The translations under genes were made by a program, and so were the position numbers. A stretch of DNA of 64,000 nt. Source: Anaerolineae bacterium. Lineage in GTDB: Bacteria; Chloroflexota; Anaerolineae; Aggregatilineales; Phototrophicaceae. Below, in pieces: positions 23,693 through 32,559 of this stretch (its first letter is position 1; each line of letters starts with the position of its first letter). The notes below the pieces were generated by a model. That model saw nothing but the letters and a program-made list of their open reading frames with translations, was not told the DNA's origin and did not search any database. Location: positions 1-64,000 of the forward strand of contig JAGWBD010000006.1 in assembly GCA_021296065.1 (NCBI GenBank), written 5' to 3'.

Positions 23693-24627
23693 TGGCGACC
23701 ATGTCCGGCCAGGCGCGTGAAAGTGTTGTGGTGCTGGCCGTTGAGGGCCTGTCGATCCACTACGAAATGCGCGCGGCGACCGTCCGCGCAGTGGATGGCG
23801 TCGACTTTGAGTTGCGCGACAACGAAGTACTGGGTCTGGCCGGGGAGAGCGGCAGCGGCAAGAGCACGCTGGCCCTCGGCATCCTGCGCCTGCTGCGCGC
23901 GCCGGGACGCGTGGTCGCCGGCAGCGTACGCTTTGGCGCCACCGACCTGCTGGCGCTGGACGAAAGCGCCCTGCGCGAGTTGCGCTGGCGCCAGTTCGCC
24001 TACATTCCCCAGGGCTCAATGAGCGCACTCAATCCGGTCATGCGCCTGCAAGCCCAGTTTAGGGACACCTTGACGGCGCACGGGGAACGCATGCCACGGG
24101 CCGCCATGCACGCCCGCTTCGTGGACGTCCTCCAGGGCGTGGGACTGGATGCGGACCTGCTGCCCCGTTACCCGCATGAACTGAGCGGCGGGATGCGACA
24201 ACGCGTATGCATCGCCATGGCGATGCTGCTGGGCCCGCGGCTGATCATCGCGGACGAGCCGACCAGCGCCCTCGACGTGATTTCGCAGCGCGTCGTGCTG
24301 GAGACGCTGGCGGCGGCGCGCAAGGCGATTGACGCCTCAATGTTGTTGATCGGCCATGACATGGCCCTGCTGGCGCAGGTGACGGACCGTCTGGGCATCA
24401 TGTACGCGGGACGGCTGGTGGAAATGGGCGAGACCGGCACACTCTTCCGGGACGCGCGCCATCCCTATTCGAGACGTTTGATAGCGTCCGTGCCCGACGT
24501 GCGCGCACGTCGTGAATTCCAAAGCGAGGCCATGGACAGCGAGCCGCAATGGCCGCTGGACGAGCCTCTCCAGGAAGTGGCAGCAGGTCATTTCGTGCGT
24601 CCCTGGGGCGGAGGCTACGACTCATGA
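23692..24627 (+). CDS. ABC transporter ATP-binding protein, DppD type
   Basis: A 311-residue ATPase. Walker A GESGSGKST, Q-loop YIPQGSMSALNP, signature LSGGMRQRVCIAMAM, Walker B LIIADEPTSALDV and H-loop LLIGHDMALL are all present. It powers the importer together with 24624-25616. The usual cysteine-bearing C-terminal extension of Dpp/Opp ATPases is not evident in this subunit, whereas its partner has it. The start ATG at 23692 is coupled to the permease stop. Confidence 0.95.
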   Translation: MATMSGQARESVVVLAVEGLSIHYEMRAATVRAVDGVDFELRDNEVLGLAGESGSGKSTLALGILRLLRAPGRVVAGSVRFGATDLLALDESALRELRWRQFAYIPQGSMSALNPVMRLQAQFRDTLTAHGERMPRAAMHARFVDVLQGVGLDADLLPRYPHELSGGMRQRVCIAMAMLLGPRLIIADEPTSALDVISQRVVLETLAAARKAIDASMLLIGHDMALLAQVTDRLGIMYAGRLVEMGETGTLFRDARHPYSRRLIASVPDVRARREFQSEAMDSEPQWPLDEPLQEVAAGHFVRPWGGGYDS

Positions 24628-25616
24628 GCGTGGACCTGCTCACGCTGAGCGACGTACACAAGAGTTTCAGTCGCGGTTACCGCAATCGTGTCGACGCCCT
24701 GCAGGGTGTGAGCCTGAGCGTGGCCGCGGAGCGTCCGCAAATCATCACGATTGCCGGTGAGAGCGGCAGCGGCAAGTCCACCCTGGGGATGCTGGCGCTG
24801 GGTTTTCTGAGCCCCGATGCCGGGGAGTTGCGTTTTCGCGGCCAGGAAATAGCGGGCTTGCGGGGCCAGGCCCTGCGTGACTTTCGTCAATCCGTGCAGG
24901 CCATCTTTCAAAATCCTTTCGCAACCTTCAACCCCGTCTATCCGGTCGATCACGTATTGCGCCTGACCTTGCGAAATTTCTCCACCGGGGCCGAACAGGC
25001 AAGCAGAGAAACGCGGATCAGCGACGCCCTGCGCGCCATGCATCTGGATCCCGCTCTGGTACTGGGCAAGTATCCCCACCAGTTGAGCGGCGGCCAATTG
25101 CAACGAGTCTTGCTGGCGCGCGCCTTTTTGTTGCGACCGCAGCTGATTATCGCGGACGAGCCGGTTTCCATGATTGACGCCTCCCTGCGCGCGGTGGTGC
25201 TGGCCAACATGCTGGAACTGAAGGAACGCCATGGCATCTCCTGGCTCTACATCACGCACGATCTCTCCACCGCGCGGCAGATCAGCGACACCTTGCTGAT
25301 CCTCTACCGCGGTCGCATCGTGGAGGCGGGGCCCATGGAGCGCGTGCTGGACGCGCCCCAGCATCCCTACACGCAACTGCTGATTCAGGCCATCCCCCGA
25401 CCGGACCCGACGCAGCGCTGGCAGGCGCCGCTGGACTGGCAAGGTGATGAATCGGCCGAAACCGTAACGGCCGCGGCCAGCGGCTGCGCTTTCTACGCAC
25501 GCTGTCCCTTCAGGATGGACCGCTGTCTCGAGGCCGTACCACCCCTGCTGGCCACGCCTGCCGACACACAGGCCGCCTGCTTCCTGCATGAACCCGGGGC
25601 TGCCAGGCCCGGCTGA
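24624..25616 (+). CDS. ABC transporter ATP-binding protein, DppF type
   Basis: A 330-residue ATPase. Walker A GESGSGKST, signature LSGGQLQRVLLARAF, Walker B LIIADEPVSMID and H-loop YITHDLSTARQ. The C-terminal Opp/Dpp extension with CAFYARCPFRMDRC and a later Cys may bind an iron-sulfur cluster, as in related OppD proteins. The ATG at 24624 overlaps the previous stop by 4 nt; upstream in-frame codons lie inside the previous gene. Confidence 0.95.
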   Translation: MSVDLLTLSDVHKSFSRGYRNRVDALQGVSLSVAAERPQIITIAGESGSGKSTLGMLALGFLSPDAGELRFRGQEIAGLRGQALRDFRQSVQAIFQNPFATFNPVYPVDHVLRLTLRNFSTGAEQASRETRISDALRAMHLDPALVLGKYPHQLSGGQLQRVLLARAFLLRPQLIIADEPVSMIDASLRAVVLANMLELKERHGISWLYITHDLSTARQISDTLLILYRGRIVEAGPMERVLDAPQHPYTQLLIQAIPRPDPTQRWQAPLDWQGDESAETVTAAASGCAFYARCPFRMDRCLEAVPPLLATPADTQAACFLHEPGAARPG

Positions 25617-25814
25617 TAGAAAGGACGCTGGTTTCCGACGGCAAATCCCGCAGATGGCAACGCAGTTGTGGCAATTCACACTTCTGAAATCCTGCGTCGT
25701 GGCCTTGACTGCCCTTGTCCGAGGAAAGGGACTGTTAATTCTCCGACGTCACACACCGTAATTGCACGGATTCTGTAAACAACACATGATTTGCGAAACA
25801 CTTTGTGTGAGCAA

Positions 25815-26387
25815 ATGAAACGCACAAGTGGTTTCCCTTCCCGAATTTGGCAACTGCTCAGGGTCATCCTGCTGTTGTCCCTGTTTCCCTTGCCGACCCA
25901 GGCAGCGCAGGCGCAGGACGATGAGTGCGATGGAGCCCCTGGAAAACTGTCGGTCGAGACGGCAGAAGATGGACTGGTCATCAGTTGGGAAACGCCGGTC
26001 AGCTAGGACGACTCGATCACCGGCTATGAGATTAATGGGAGTCACGTTCGGCGGGGGATCGGCATCGTAGAGCGTGTAGAGGCAATCACTGACGGACGGG
26101 CCACCTCTTGGCTGGACTGGCTGGCCACGGACCCCGATTTGCTCTTTGTGTTCCGCGTCAGGGCGCTGTTCGATGGTGTGCCAGGTCAATGGTCCGAATT
26201 CGTGATCACCAACTTCGAGCGGCCCAAGTTCCCGACTACGCCGGAGGTCCCGCTTGAGCCAACCGCAGTTGTGCCTGAGCCGCTGGTGGAACCCACGGCC
26301 GCGCCGCCGCCACCGGAACCAATAGCCTCCAGGTCGGAGCCGGACCCTACGGCCGGGTCTCCTGAAGGCGAAGGGCCGGGTACCTGA
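25815..26387 (+). pseudogene. Broken secreted Fn3-like protein with Pro/Glu/Thr-rich tail
   Basis: From the ATG at 25815 a signal peptide (RIWQLLRVILLLSLFPLPTQ, then AAQAQ) leads into a fibronectin type III-like strand (KLSVETAEDGLVISWETPVS). An in-frame TAG at 26004-26006 stops it. The same frame then continues with the rest of the domain (DDSITGYEI, FVFRVRALFDGVPGQWSEF) and a Pro/Glu/Thr-rich tail to a TGA at 26385-26387. The tail seems to go on in the +1 frame (VPEPPAFTPEAEPTAVAP), which suggests a frameshift around 26360-26380. One nonsense change plus one frameshift point to a decaying gene. A TAG readthrough product or sequencing error cannot be ruled out. The 198-nt stretch before it (25617-25814) shows no gene. 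Confidence 0.65.
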
Positions 26388-26504
26388 GCCGCCCGCCTTC
26401 ACGCCGGAAGCGGAACCAACGGCGGTCGCTCCGACCGGCCTTGCAGCGCCTGCCGCGACAGGTACTATTGATCGCGGCTGGGCTGCAGAGGGAGACGCCG
26501 GCAG

Positions 26505-27332
26505 ATGCCCGACGAAATGGACCGCTACCTCTTCGATTTGAACGGCTATCTCGTGCTGCGCAAGGCGATCGACGCGGAACACCTGCGCGCACTCAACGAG
26601 GGCATCGACGCGCTGCTGCCGCTGGAGGTTGGCGAGTGGAACGGCTACGTGCACGGCCACAACTACGGGGACGACGACGGCTTCAACCTGCAGCAGATCT
26701 ATGAGGGCGGCGAACCCTTCGAGCGCCTGATCGATCATCCCGCCTGGATTGAACACGCCAGGCACTTCGTCGGTGGCGAGGGCACTTTCGACTGGCACCA
26801 CGGCCCGCTCTTCATTGACGAAAATTTCGCCACCCTGCGCGGACCGGGCGAGGCCATCGGCCTGCATTCCGGCGGCCATACCGGCACCAAGCGCACGCAA
26901 TACCTTTTCTACAATGGTGAATTCCATTGCGGCCAGATCGATATCCTGATGGCGCTTACGGACATCGGCCCGGGCGACGGTTCCACCATGGTCATTCCGG
27001 GCAGCCACAAGGCCAATCTGGAACACCCGGAATTTGAGTTACACAAGATGAAAGGTGAGCAGGATTCGGTCGACGACGTGACCGGCGCCATTGAGGTGCA
27101 CCTGGAGGCGGGCGACGTCCTGCTCTTCGTCGACGCCATCTCGCACGGTTCGGCGCGGCGCAGCAACCCCGGTCTGCGGCGCACCATTGTCTATCGCTAC
27201 GGGCCGTCCTGGGGCAACTTCCGTCACGGCTACCAGCCGTCGCCGGCGTTGCTGGAACGGCTGACGCCGGAGCGCCGTCAGATCGTGCAGCCGCAGAAAC
27301 TGATCCCGCGCGTGCCGCAAAGACAGGTGTAA
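26505..27332 (+). CDS. Phytanoyl-CoA dioxygenase-like protein, divergent subgroup
   Basis: A 275-residue PhyH-family protein. The fold landmarks are present: FDLNGYLVLRKAIDAEHL near the N-terminus, the middle strand block LMALTDIGPGDGSTMVIPGSHKAN, and the distal iron-ligand region ISHGSARRSNPGLRRTIVYRYG with H and R. The usual H-x-D motif is not obvious. Where it is expected there is IGLHSGGHTG and later FHCGQIDI. This places it in a PhyH subgroup whose metal site differs, or it may be a non-classical oxygenase. GGGAG lies 9 nt before the ATG. Unlike the first PhyH gene it stands outside the LacI locus. Confidence 0.82.
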   Translation: MPDEMDRYLFDLNGYLVLRKAIDAEHLRALNEGIDALLPLEVGEWNGYVHGHNYGDDDGFNLQQIYEGGEPFERLIDHPAWIEHARHFVGGEGTFDWHHGPLFIDENFATLRGPGEAIGLHSGGHTGTKRTQYLFYNGEFHCGQIDILMALTDIGPGDGSTMVIPGSHKANLEHPEFELHKMKGEQDSVDDVTGAIEVHLEAGDVLLFVDAISHGSARRSNPGLRRTIVYRYGPSWGNFRHGYQPSPALLERLTPERRQIVQPQKLIPRVPQRQV

Positions 27333-27360
27333 CGCGCCTGCGATTGCAAGGGCTTCGGTA

Positions 27361-27388
27361 TTTACATCCCGGATAAATCGTGTAGGCT
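27361..27388 (+). promoter_or_regulatory. Possible promoter of the cold-shock gene
   Basis: TTTACA (27361-27366), 16-bp spacer, TAGGCT (27383-27388). Start expected near 27395, giving a leader of about 75 nt before the ATG at 27470. Cold-shock genes often have longer leaders. The boxes are only moderate. Confidence 0.45.
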
Positions 27389-27469
27389 GTTTGTGGCGCC
27401 GCCCGCAGTTCGCAGGCAATCGCCTGCAGGGTGATTCTGGCGCCGGAGCTATTCAGGAGAGCAGCAGTG

Positions 27470-27679
27470 ATGTCAGAACGTACGCGCGGTACCGTGAAGT
27501 GGTTCAGCAACGAAAAGGGCTATGGCTTCATCAGCCAGGAAGACGGCCCGGACCTCTTCGTTCACTATTCCGAAATCCAGGGCAGCGGTTACCGCTCACT
27601 GGATGAGGGCGCTTCGGTCGAGTTTGAGATTACCGATGGCAAGAAAGGCAAGCAGGCGAGCGCCGTCACTCAGGTCTGA
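27470..27679 (+). CDS. Cold-shock-domain protein (CspA family)
   Basis: A 69-residue single cold-shock domain that binds single-stranded RNA and DNA. RNP1 is KGYGFIS and RNP2 is DLFVHYS, both intact, as is the opening [20 protein letters not shown] lies 10 nt before the ATG. Upstream in-frame codons (from 27431) lack a ribosome site. A strong terminator follows 24 nt after the stop, so it is monocistronic. No special regulation beyond its leader can be seen. Confidence 0.96.
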   Translation: MSERTRGTVKWFSNEKGYGFISQEDGPDLFVHYSEIQGSGYRSLDEGASVEFEITDGKKGKQASAVTQV

Positions 27680-27703
27680 ACCCCAAACAGGTTCAACAAC
27701 TGG

Positions 27704-27731
27704 CCCGCCACTCCATGAGTGGCGGGTTTTT
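27704..27731 (+). terminator. Rho-independent terminator after the cold-shock gene
   Basis: A 9-bp perfect GC-rich stem (arms 27704-27712 and 27718-27726) with a 5-nt loop, followed by TTTTT. The T-tract is only on the plus strand, so it serves the cold-shock gene. The convergent minus-strand gene ends 4 nt further on. Confidence 0.93.
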
Positions 27732-27734
27732 GAT

Positions 27735-29927
27735 TCAGGCGACCTCCATACTGCCGATGAAATGCAGATTGTCCACAGCGCCGGCCACGGGCAGACGGAC
27801 CAGGTCGCGCTGGTCGTAGACGGCGAGGTAAACGTCGTATTGGCCGGGTTGATGCGGCGGGTCCAGCCACTTTTCGTCGTCGAAGCGGTAGCCCGGCAGC
27901 AGGGAGAAGGTCTGCAAGGCGCCATGGGCCGGCGGGCTGTCGACGTTGCTGATGAATTCGCCGTCGCGATACAGGAAAACGCCGATGGCGTAGGGTGCAT
28001 CGATTTGCTGCGCGCCGCTGCGCCAGGCGCTGCGAACCGCCACGCGCTTACCTGGCGCGGCCCGTGCAGGGAGGTCGACGCCCAGCAGGTACAGCGCCTC
28101 GCCAAAGGCGATTTCCTCACCGGCAACTGGCACTTCATTGCGACCCGGTGGCAGGAGAATGGCCGGTTGCGCGAGGACGGGTCGTGACTGCTTTTCGCCA
28201 GCGGCGCTGAAGGGATCGAAACCCGCTTCGAAGTCACGCTGCGGGTAGACGACCAGCACGATGCGGCCGGTCCGTTCCAGCGGGCCGTCGTAACGTTTGT
28301 AGCTGAGGCCAACGTGTTCCACGTAGACGGGGCCGACCTGCCACTTGCTGCTGAAATCACGCGGGTAGACGACGTAGCCGAGAGGCCGGTCATAAGCGAT
28401 GACGGCCTGGTCATCAATGAAGTATTTGAGAGAGAAGCTGTAATCGATCCCAGTCTTATGTAACAGGCGCCAGTAAAGGCTGACCACCCAGGGATGGAAG
28501 GGCCGGATGCTGTGGCGCGAACTGTACTGCTCGCGTACCTGCCAGCCGACCAGCTCCAGGGTCTCGTCATAGATCAGGTTGGCAGGGGTGGCATCCGCCG
28601 GAAGTTCCGCCAGAGTGACGTCGCGCGGCAACTCACGAACGCCGGCCTCAATGAGCAGCAGAAGCGCGACGAGCGCCACGAGGGCGCGCCTGTTGCGCAG
28701 CAGGGCTGCGGGCAAGCTGCCCTGTCGCAGGGTCACCAGGCCGCGGTCGATGGCGAAGCCGGCGGCCGGCAGCATCCAGGCGATGACCGGCGTCTTGAGG
28801 CGCGATTCCACCCAAAGCAGCAGGACCATCAGCAGGTAAGCCAGGGCGCCGCACGCCAACAAAAGGGCCAGGGGTCGCTGACCGGCCCGCCAGAGCATGA
28901 CCAGGCCGGCAAGGGTCAGCACCAGCAGAAGGGTAAAGTTGAGCGAATTGCGCGCCAGCCAGGGCGAGACGGCCTGGCCGGACAGGCTGAAGTTCAGGTT
29001 GTTGCCGGCTTCCTGGCTGCTGAGAAAAAAGGCCAGCTTGCGCAACATCAGCTCCGCAAATCGCCCCGGCTCCAGCGCGATGTCCTGCAGCAGCCAGTGC
29101 AGATAGCCGTCATGGGTGGTTGCAGAGGCGTTGGAGGGGCTGCGCAGGCCGTCCGTATCGCGGTTGTTGCCGCGATACATTTCCTGCGGGCCGGCCGGCG
29201 TGATGAGATAGCTGGCGCCACCCCGACGGTTGTGCAGGGCGACAGGCGCGATCAGCAGCAGCGCCGTCAGCGTGAGCGTGACGATCTGCCGCCAGGCGCG
29301 GCGCAGACCCTTAAACCACAGCAGCCAGCCGGCGCTGACAACACCTGGCGCTATCAGTTCAAAGCGCGTGACGGCCCCCGCGCCGAAGGTCAGGCCGGTC
29401 AGCGCGGGCCAGAGCAGCTGGCGTCGTCGCCGCCAGGCCAGCCAGGTGGCGCCGGTCATCAGCGTGGCCAGCACCAGCGCCTGGGAGGTGATCACGAAGT
29501 CCGTATCGTAGAAAGCGCTGACCGGATAGAAGGCCAGCAGCAGGCCGGCGGCAAGACCGGCGCCGCGCCGCCCGGTCGCCAGCCAGGTGATCCCGGCCAT
29601 GAGGCCGCAGTTTATCGATGCGAGAGATACCAGAAACAGGCGCAGGGAGAGCAGGTCACTGCTGCCCGTAAGGGCGCTGACAAGGCCGAGAAAGTAGACG
29701 AAGCCGGGTTGATAGCGGAAACGCGTTGGCGGATAGTCGCCTGCCTGCAGGGCCTGCAGGTGTTCCAGGTAGGTTTTCTGGTCCGTACCGCCTGGCATGG
29801 GGTCCCAGGCGGCCACGTCAGGCGGGGCGGCCGCGCGGTCCGCCATGATGAGCAGGCGATAGCCGAGGGCAAGCAGGATGATGACGAGCAGCGGCCACAG
29901 GGTCCGCGCCAGACGGCGGGTCGTCAC
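27735..29927 (-). CDS. Polytopic membrane protein, GT-C (ArnT/PMT-like) glycosyltransferase type
   Basis: A 730-residue integral membrane protein. After an N-terminal anchor (LARTLWPLLVIILLALGYRLLIM) comes a loop with GGTDQKTYLEHLQAL and YQPGFVYFLGLV, which resembles the first extracytoplasmic loop of GT-C transferases (undecaprenyl- or dolichyl-phosphate sugar donors). About ten more hydrophobic segments run to residue ~470. The last ~270 residues form a soluble, probably extracytoplasmic beta-rich domain. I choose the GTG at 29927 because it overlaps the upstream stop (GTGA); an ATG at 29975 in the same frame is also possible. Specific function unknown. Confidence 0.72.
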   Translation of the reverse strand: MTTRRLARTLWPLLVIILLALGYRLLIMADRAAAPPDVAAWDPMPGGTDQKTYLEHLQALQAGDYPPTRFRYQPGFVYFLGLVSALTGSSDLLSLRLFLVSLASINCGLMAGITWLATGRRGAGLAAGLLLAFYPVSAFYDTDFVITSQALVLATLMTGATWLAWRRRRQLLWPALTGLTFGAGAVTRFELIAPGVVSAGWLLWFKGLRRAWRQIVTLTLTALLLIAPVALHNRRGGASYLITPAGPQEMYRGNNRDTDGLRSPSNASATTHDGYLHWLLQDIALEPGRFAELMLRKLAFFLSSQEAGNNLNFSLSGQAVSPWLARNSLNFTLLLVLTLAGLVMLWRAGQRPLALLLACGALAYLLMVLLLWVESRLKTPVIAWMLPAAGFAIDRGLVTLRQGSLPAALLRNRRALVALVALLLLIEAGVRELPRDVTLAELPADATPANLIYDETLELVGWQVREQYSSRHSIRPFHPWVVSLYWRLLHKTGIDYSFSLKYFIDDQAVIAYDRPLGYVVYPRDFSSKWQVGPVYVEHVGLSYKRYDGPLERTGRIVLVVYPQRDFEAGFDPFSAAGEKQSRPVLAQPAILLPPGRNEVPVAGEEIAFGEALYLLGVDLPARAAPGKRVAVRSAWRSGAQQIDAPYAIGVFLYRDGEFISNVDSPPAHGALQTFSLLPGYRFDDEKWLDPPHQPGQYDVYLAVYDQRDLVRLPVAGAVDNLHFIGSMEVA

Positions 29928-31441
29928 GGCGTGTTGGCCGTCCAGGCGACGCGCAGGATGAGCCCGTGGTCCCATTCCACAATGTAGAGCGCGCCGTCCG
30001 GCCCGACGGCCACGTCAACCGGACGGAAGGCGGGATGGAAGTCGGCGAAGGTCCTGGCGACCGGTTTGCCTGCGGCGCTGCTGTCGTCCGGCGCCACGAA
30101 GACCACCTTCTTGCCCTGCTTGTTGAAGCCGCCAAACTGGGCGAGGTACAGGCCGTCGCGCCAGTCCGGCGGAAAGTGTTGCGCGCCGTACCATGTCAGG
30201 CCTGAGGATACCGAGGAAGTCGGCAGGAGCAGCAGCGGCGGCTCGCTTTCGCGGTCGACGGGACCGATGCGCAAGTCGAAACCGTAGACATCCGGGAAAC
30301 CGTAGTCCCCGCCCTGCTGCACCAGATTAATCTCTTCCGGCGGGTAGAAAGGCAGGGTCGCGTCGAGCACGTCGGGACTGTTGTCGGTGCTGAAGAGGCG
30401 ACCGTCCGGCGCGAAGGCAAGGTCGAAGGGGTTGCGGAAGCCGTTGGCGAAGACCTCCGGGATGCCGCCTTGCGGATCGACGCGCAGGATGCTGGCTTCC
30501 AGCGGGTGACGCAGCGGCCCGTGGTCGCTGGTTGAACCCACGGCAATGTAGAGCAGGCCGTCCGGGCCAAAGGCGATGCCGTTGTTGGAGTGGAAAGGAT
30601 ACTGCCGACCCGGCAGGCCGGTGACCAGCAACCGGTAGCGGTCCGGCAGGCCGTCGCCATCGCTGTCGCTCAGGCGTCCTACCCGGCCTTCATCCGAGAT
30701 ATAGATTTCCTCGCCCCGCAGGGCCATGCCCACGGCCCAGTCGAGGGGCGGTATCACGACACCGTCGTTGAAGAAAATCTGCCGCCGCGTGTCAGCCTGA
30801 CCGTCGCCGTCGGCATCGCGCAGGCGAAAGATGCGGCCATCCAGGGCCAGGGCGATCAGGTCGCCGTCCGGCGCGAATTCAATGTCGGCGATGGTGGTGG
30901 GCGCGTCGCGTAGCCAGGCAAAGACCTGCAGCGTGAAACCGGGAGGCAAGTCCAGGATTTCGTCGGGAAGGGGTGATGCCGGTGTGGCCGTGGGGACGGG
31001 CGTGGGCAGGACCGCGCTTTCAAGGATGAAAGAACGCGATGGCGGCGCGGGCCCTGGCTCGGCCTCCACCTGGCCAGCGCGTCCCTGAATGACGGCCACC
31101 GACCAGTGAAATTCGCCGGCTTCCTGCTGTGTCAGCCAGTGCGTTAGCGGGAAATTGCGTTCACGCGTCCAGGTGATGCCATGCTGCGGCGCGCCGGGCC
31201 GCCAGACTCGCAGGTCGAAATGCTGGTCTTGCGCCAGCGCGCGGCCCCAGTCCCATTCAAGCGTGACGCCTGCCGGCGAGGCAAAGCGGGCGCCGTCCAC
31301 CGGCCCCAGCAAGGTTGGTTGCCAGAACTCGCGGCGCAGGGCGCTGACGGTCGCGGCCACCTGGGTGGAAACAGCGATACTCTTGTCCGCGGTCTGGCAG
31401 GCCGTCAACAGCAGCAACAGGAAAAGACCTGAAGATTTCAC
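29924..31441 (-). CDS. Lipoprotein with PQQ-type glucose/sorbosone dehydrogenase-like beta-propeller
   Basis: A 505-residue exported protein. From the GTG at 31441 there is a lipoprotein signal (SSGLFLLLLLTAC, lipobox LTAC). A Fn3-like N-terminal part (~60-160) and a Pro/Thr linker lead to a six-bladed propeller of the soluble PQQ glucose dehydrogenase/sorbosone dehydrogenase family. Signatures are PPGFTLQVFA, NGIAFGPDGLLYIAVGSTSDHG, DPQGGIPEVFANGFRNPFDLAF, VDVAVGPDGALYIVEWDHG. Two DxDGDG segments (DADGDGQADT, DSDGDGLPDR) suggest calcium sites. It overlaps the GT-C gene by 4 nt. The start is uncertain because the ribosome site is weak. Confidence 0.85.
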   Translation of the reverse strand: MKSSGLFLLLLLTACQTADKSIAVSTQVAATVSALRREFWQPTLLGPVDGARFASPAGVTLEWDWGRALAQDQHFDLRVWRPGAPQHGITWTRERNFPLTHWLTQQEAGEFHWSVAVIQGRAGQVEAEPGPAPPSRSFILESAVLPTPVPTATPASPLPDEILDLPPGFTLQVFAWLRDAPTTIADIEFAPDGDLIALALDGRIFRLRDADGDGQADTRRQIFFNDGVVIPPLDWAVGMALRGEEIYISDEGRVGRLSDSDGDGLPDRYRLLVTGLPGRQYPFHSNNGIAFGPDGLLYIAVGSTSDHGPLRHPLEASILRVDPQGGIPEVFANGFRNPFDLAFAPDGRLFSTDNSPDVLDATLPFYPPEEINLVQQGGDYGFPDVYGFDLRIGPVDRESEPPLLLLPTSSVSSGLTWYGAQHFPPDWRDGLYLAQFGGFNKQGKKVVFVAPDDSSAAGKPVARTFADFHPAFRPVDVAVGPDGALYIVEWDHGLILRVAWTANTP

Positions 31442-31619
31442 GGCATCAGCATAGCCCCCGCCGCCTTGCCCTGCCAGAACAGGCGGCGCCTGATTGCAGG
31501 GCTGCAAGCTGGCGTGCAACGAGCGCAAATGCGGGTGGCGTCACGCCTTGTGCAAGGCGCATCTTGTTCGCGTCAACCCGGCTGTGGTATGAAGGACGCC
31601 GGATTACAGGAGGCAGACC

Positions 31620-32498
31620 ATGAGCTGGCGCGGCATCTTCCCCATTGTAGTGACACCTTTCAGGGATGACCTGGAACTGGACGAACAGGGCCTGGCGGCC
31701 ATTGTCGAGTTTTGCATCGCCAACGGGGCGACGGGTCTGGTGGGCCCGGCAAACGCCAGCGAATTCACCATGCTGGATGACGATGAACGTCTGCGCTGGC
31801 TGGAGATCGTCTGCGCGGCGGCGGCCGGGCGCGTTCCGGTGGTGGCTACGGTCAACGCCGGCCATGCCCTGCCCGCGGCGCGCCTGGCGCGACGCGCCGA
31901 AGCGCTGGGCGCAAAAGGCATCATGGCGCTGCCGCCCTACGTGGTGCATCCGGACGCCGCCGGTTGTTACGACTTTTACGAAACCCTGGCGGCGGCGACC
32001 TCCCTGCCGCTCATCGTGCAGAACTACATCGCGCCGGTCGGCACGCCCATGAGTGCGGCATTGATGGCGCGCATGTGTCGCGAAATTGAACACGTGGACT
32101 ACATCAAGGAAGAGACGACGCCGGCCTCGCGTCAGGTGAGCCGCACGATCGCGGCGGCGGGCGCGGACTGCAAGGGCGTTTTCGGCGGGCAGGGCGGCGT
32201 TTACATGCTGGACGAACACCGACGCGGCGCCGTCGGCAACATGCCCGCCTGCCAGGCCATCGACGTCCACTGCGAAATCTGGCGTCTGCTTGATGCGGGC
32301 GAAGAGAGGGCCGCGCGGTCGCTTTTCAACCGGCTGTTGCCGCTGATCAATTACGAACGGCAATACGGCGTGACGCTCTACAAGGCCGTCTTGCAGCGGC
32401 GCGGCATCCTGCGCAGCAATGCCTGCCGTCATCCGATGGGCGCGCTGGACGCGGAGGACCTGGCCGAACTGGACGCCTTGCTGGAAGGACTGTTTTAG
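31620..32498 (+). CDS. Dihydrodipicolinate synthase/N-acetylneuraminate lyase family aldolase
   Basis: A 292-residue DapA-family class I aldolase. The Schiff-base lysine is K163 in DYIKEETTP, with Y136 (IVQNYIAP) as the partner tyrosine. The entry motif GATGLVGPANASEF replaces the GTTGE of true DapA, so it is unlikely to be the lysine-pathway enzyme. A sugar-acid or hydroxyproline-type aldolase or dehydratase is more probable. AGGAGG lies 7 nt before the ATG. It is a single plus-strand gene, convergent with the phosphotransferase at 32560. A weak promoter-like TATGAA lies at about 31587. Confidence 0.88.
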   Translation: MSWRGIFPIVVTPFRDDLELDEQGLAAIVEFCIANGATGLVGPANASEFTMLDDDERLRWLEIVCAAAAGRVPVVATVNAGHALPAARLARRAEALGAKGIMALPPYVVHPDAAGCYDFYETLAAATSLPLIVQNYIAPVGTPMSAALMARMCREIEHVDYIKEETTPASRQVSRTIAAAGADCKGVFGGQGGVYMLDEHRRGAVGNMPACQAIDVHCEIWRLLDAGEERAARSLFNRLLPLINYERQYGVTLYKAVLQRRGILRSNACRHPMGALDAEDLAELDALLEGLF

Positions 32499-32559
32499 AC
32501 TTTCGTCTGCCGCCCCGCAATTCGCGGCAAGGGCTTGCAACACACTGGAGGCAAATGCG

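Noticed and set aside
26004-26006. Pyrrolysine or recoded TAG codon
   Set aside because: A second lesion further downstream makes plain gene decay the simpler explanation, and no pyrrolysine genes are visible.
32499-32559. Terminator between the convergent DapA-family and kinase genes
   Set aside because: Only a short CCGCAATTCGCGG stem with no T-tract; too weak.
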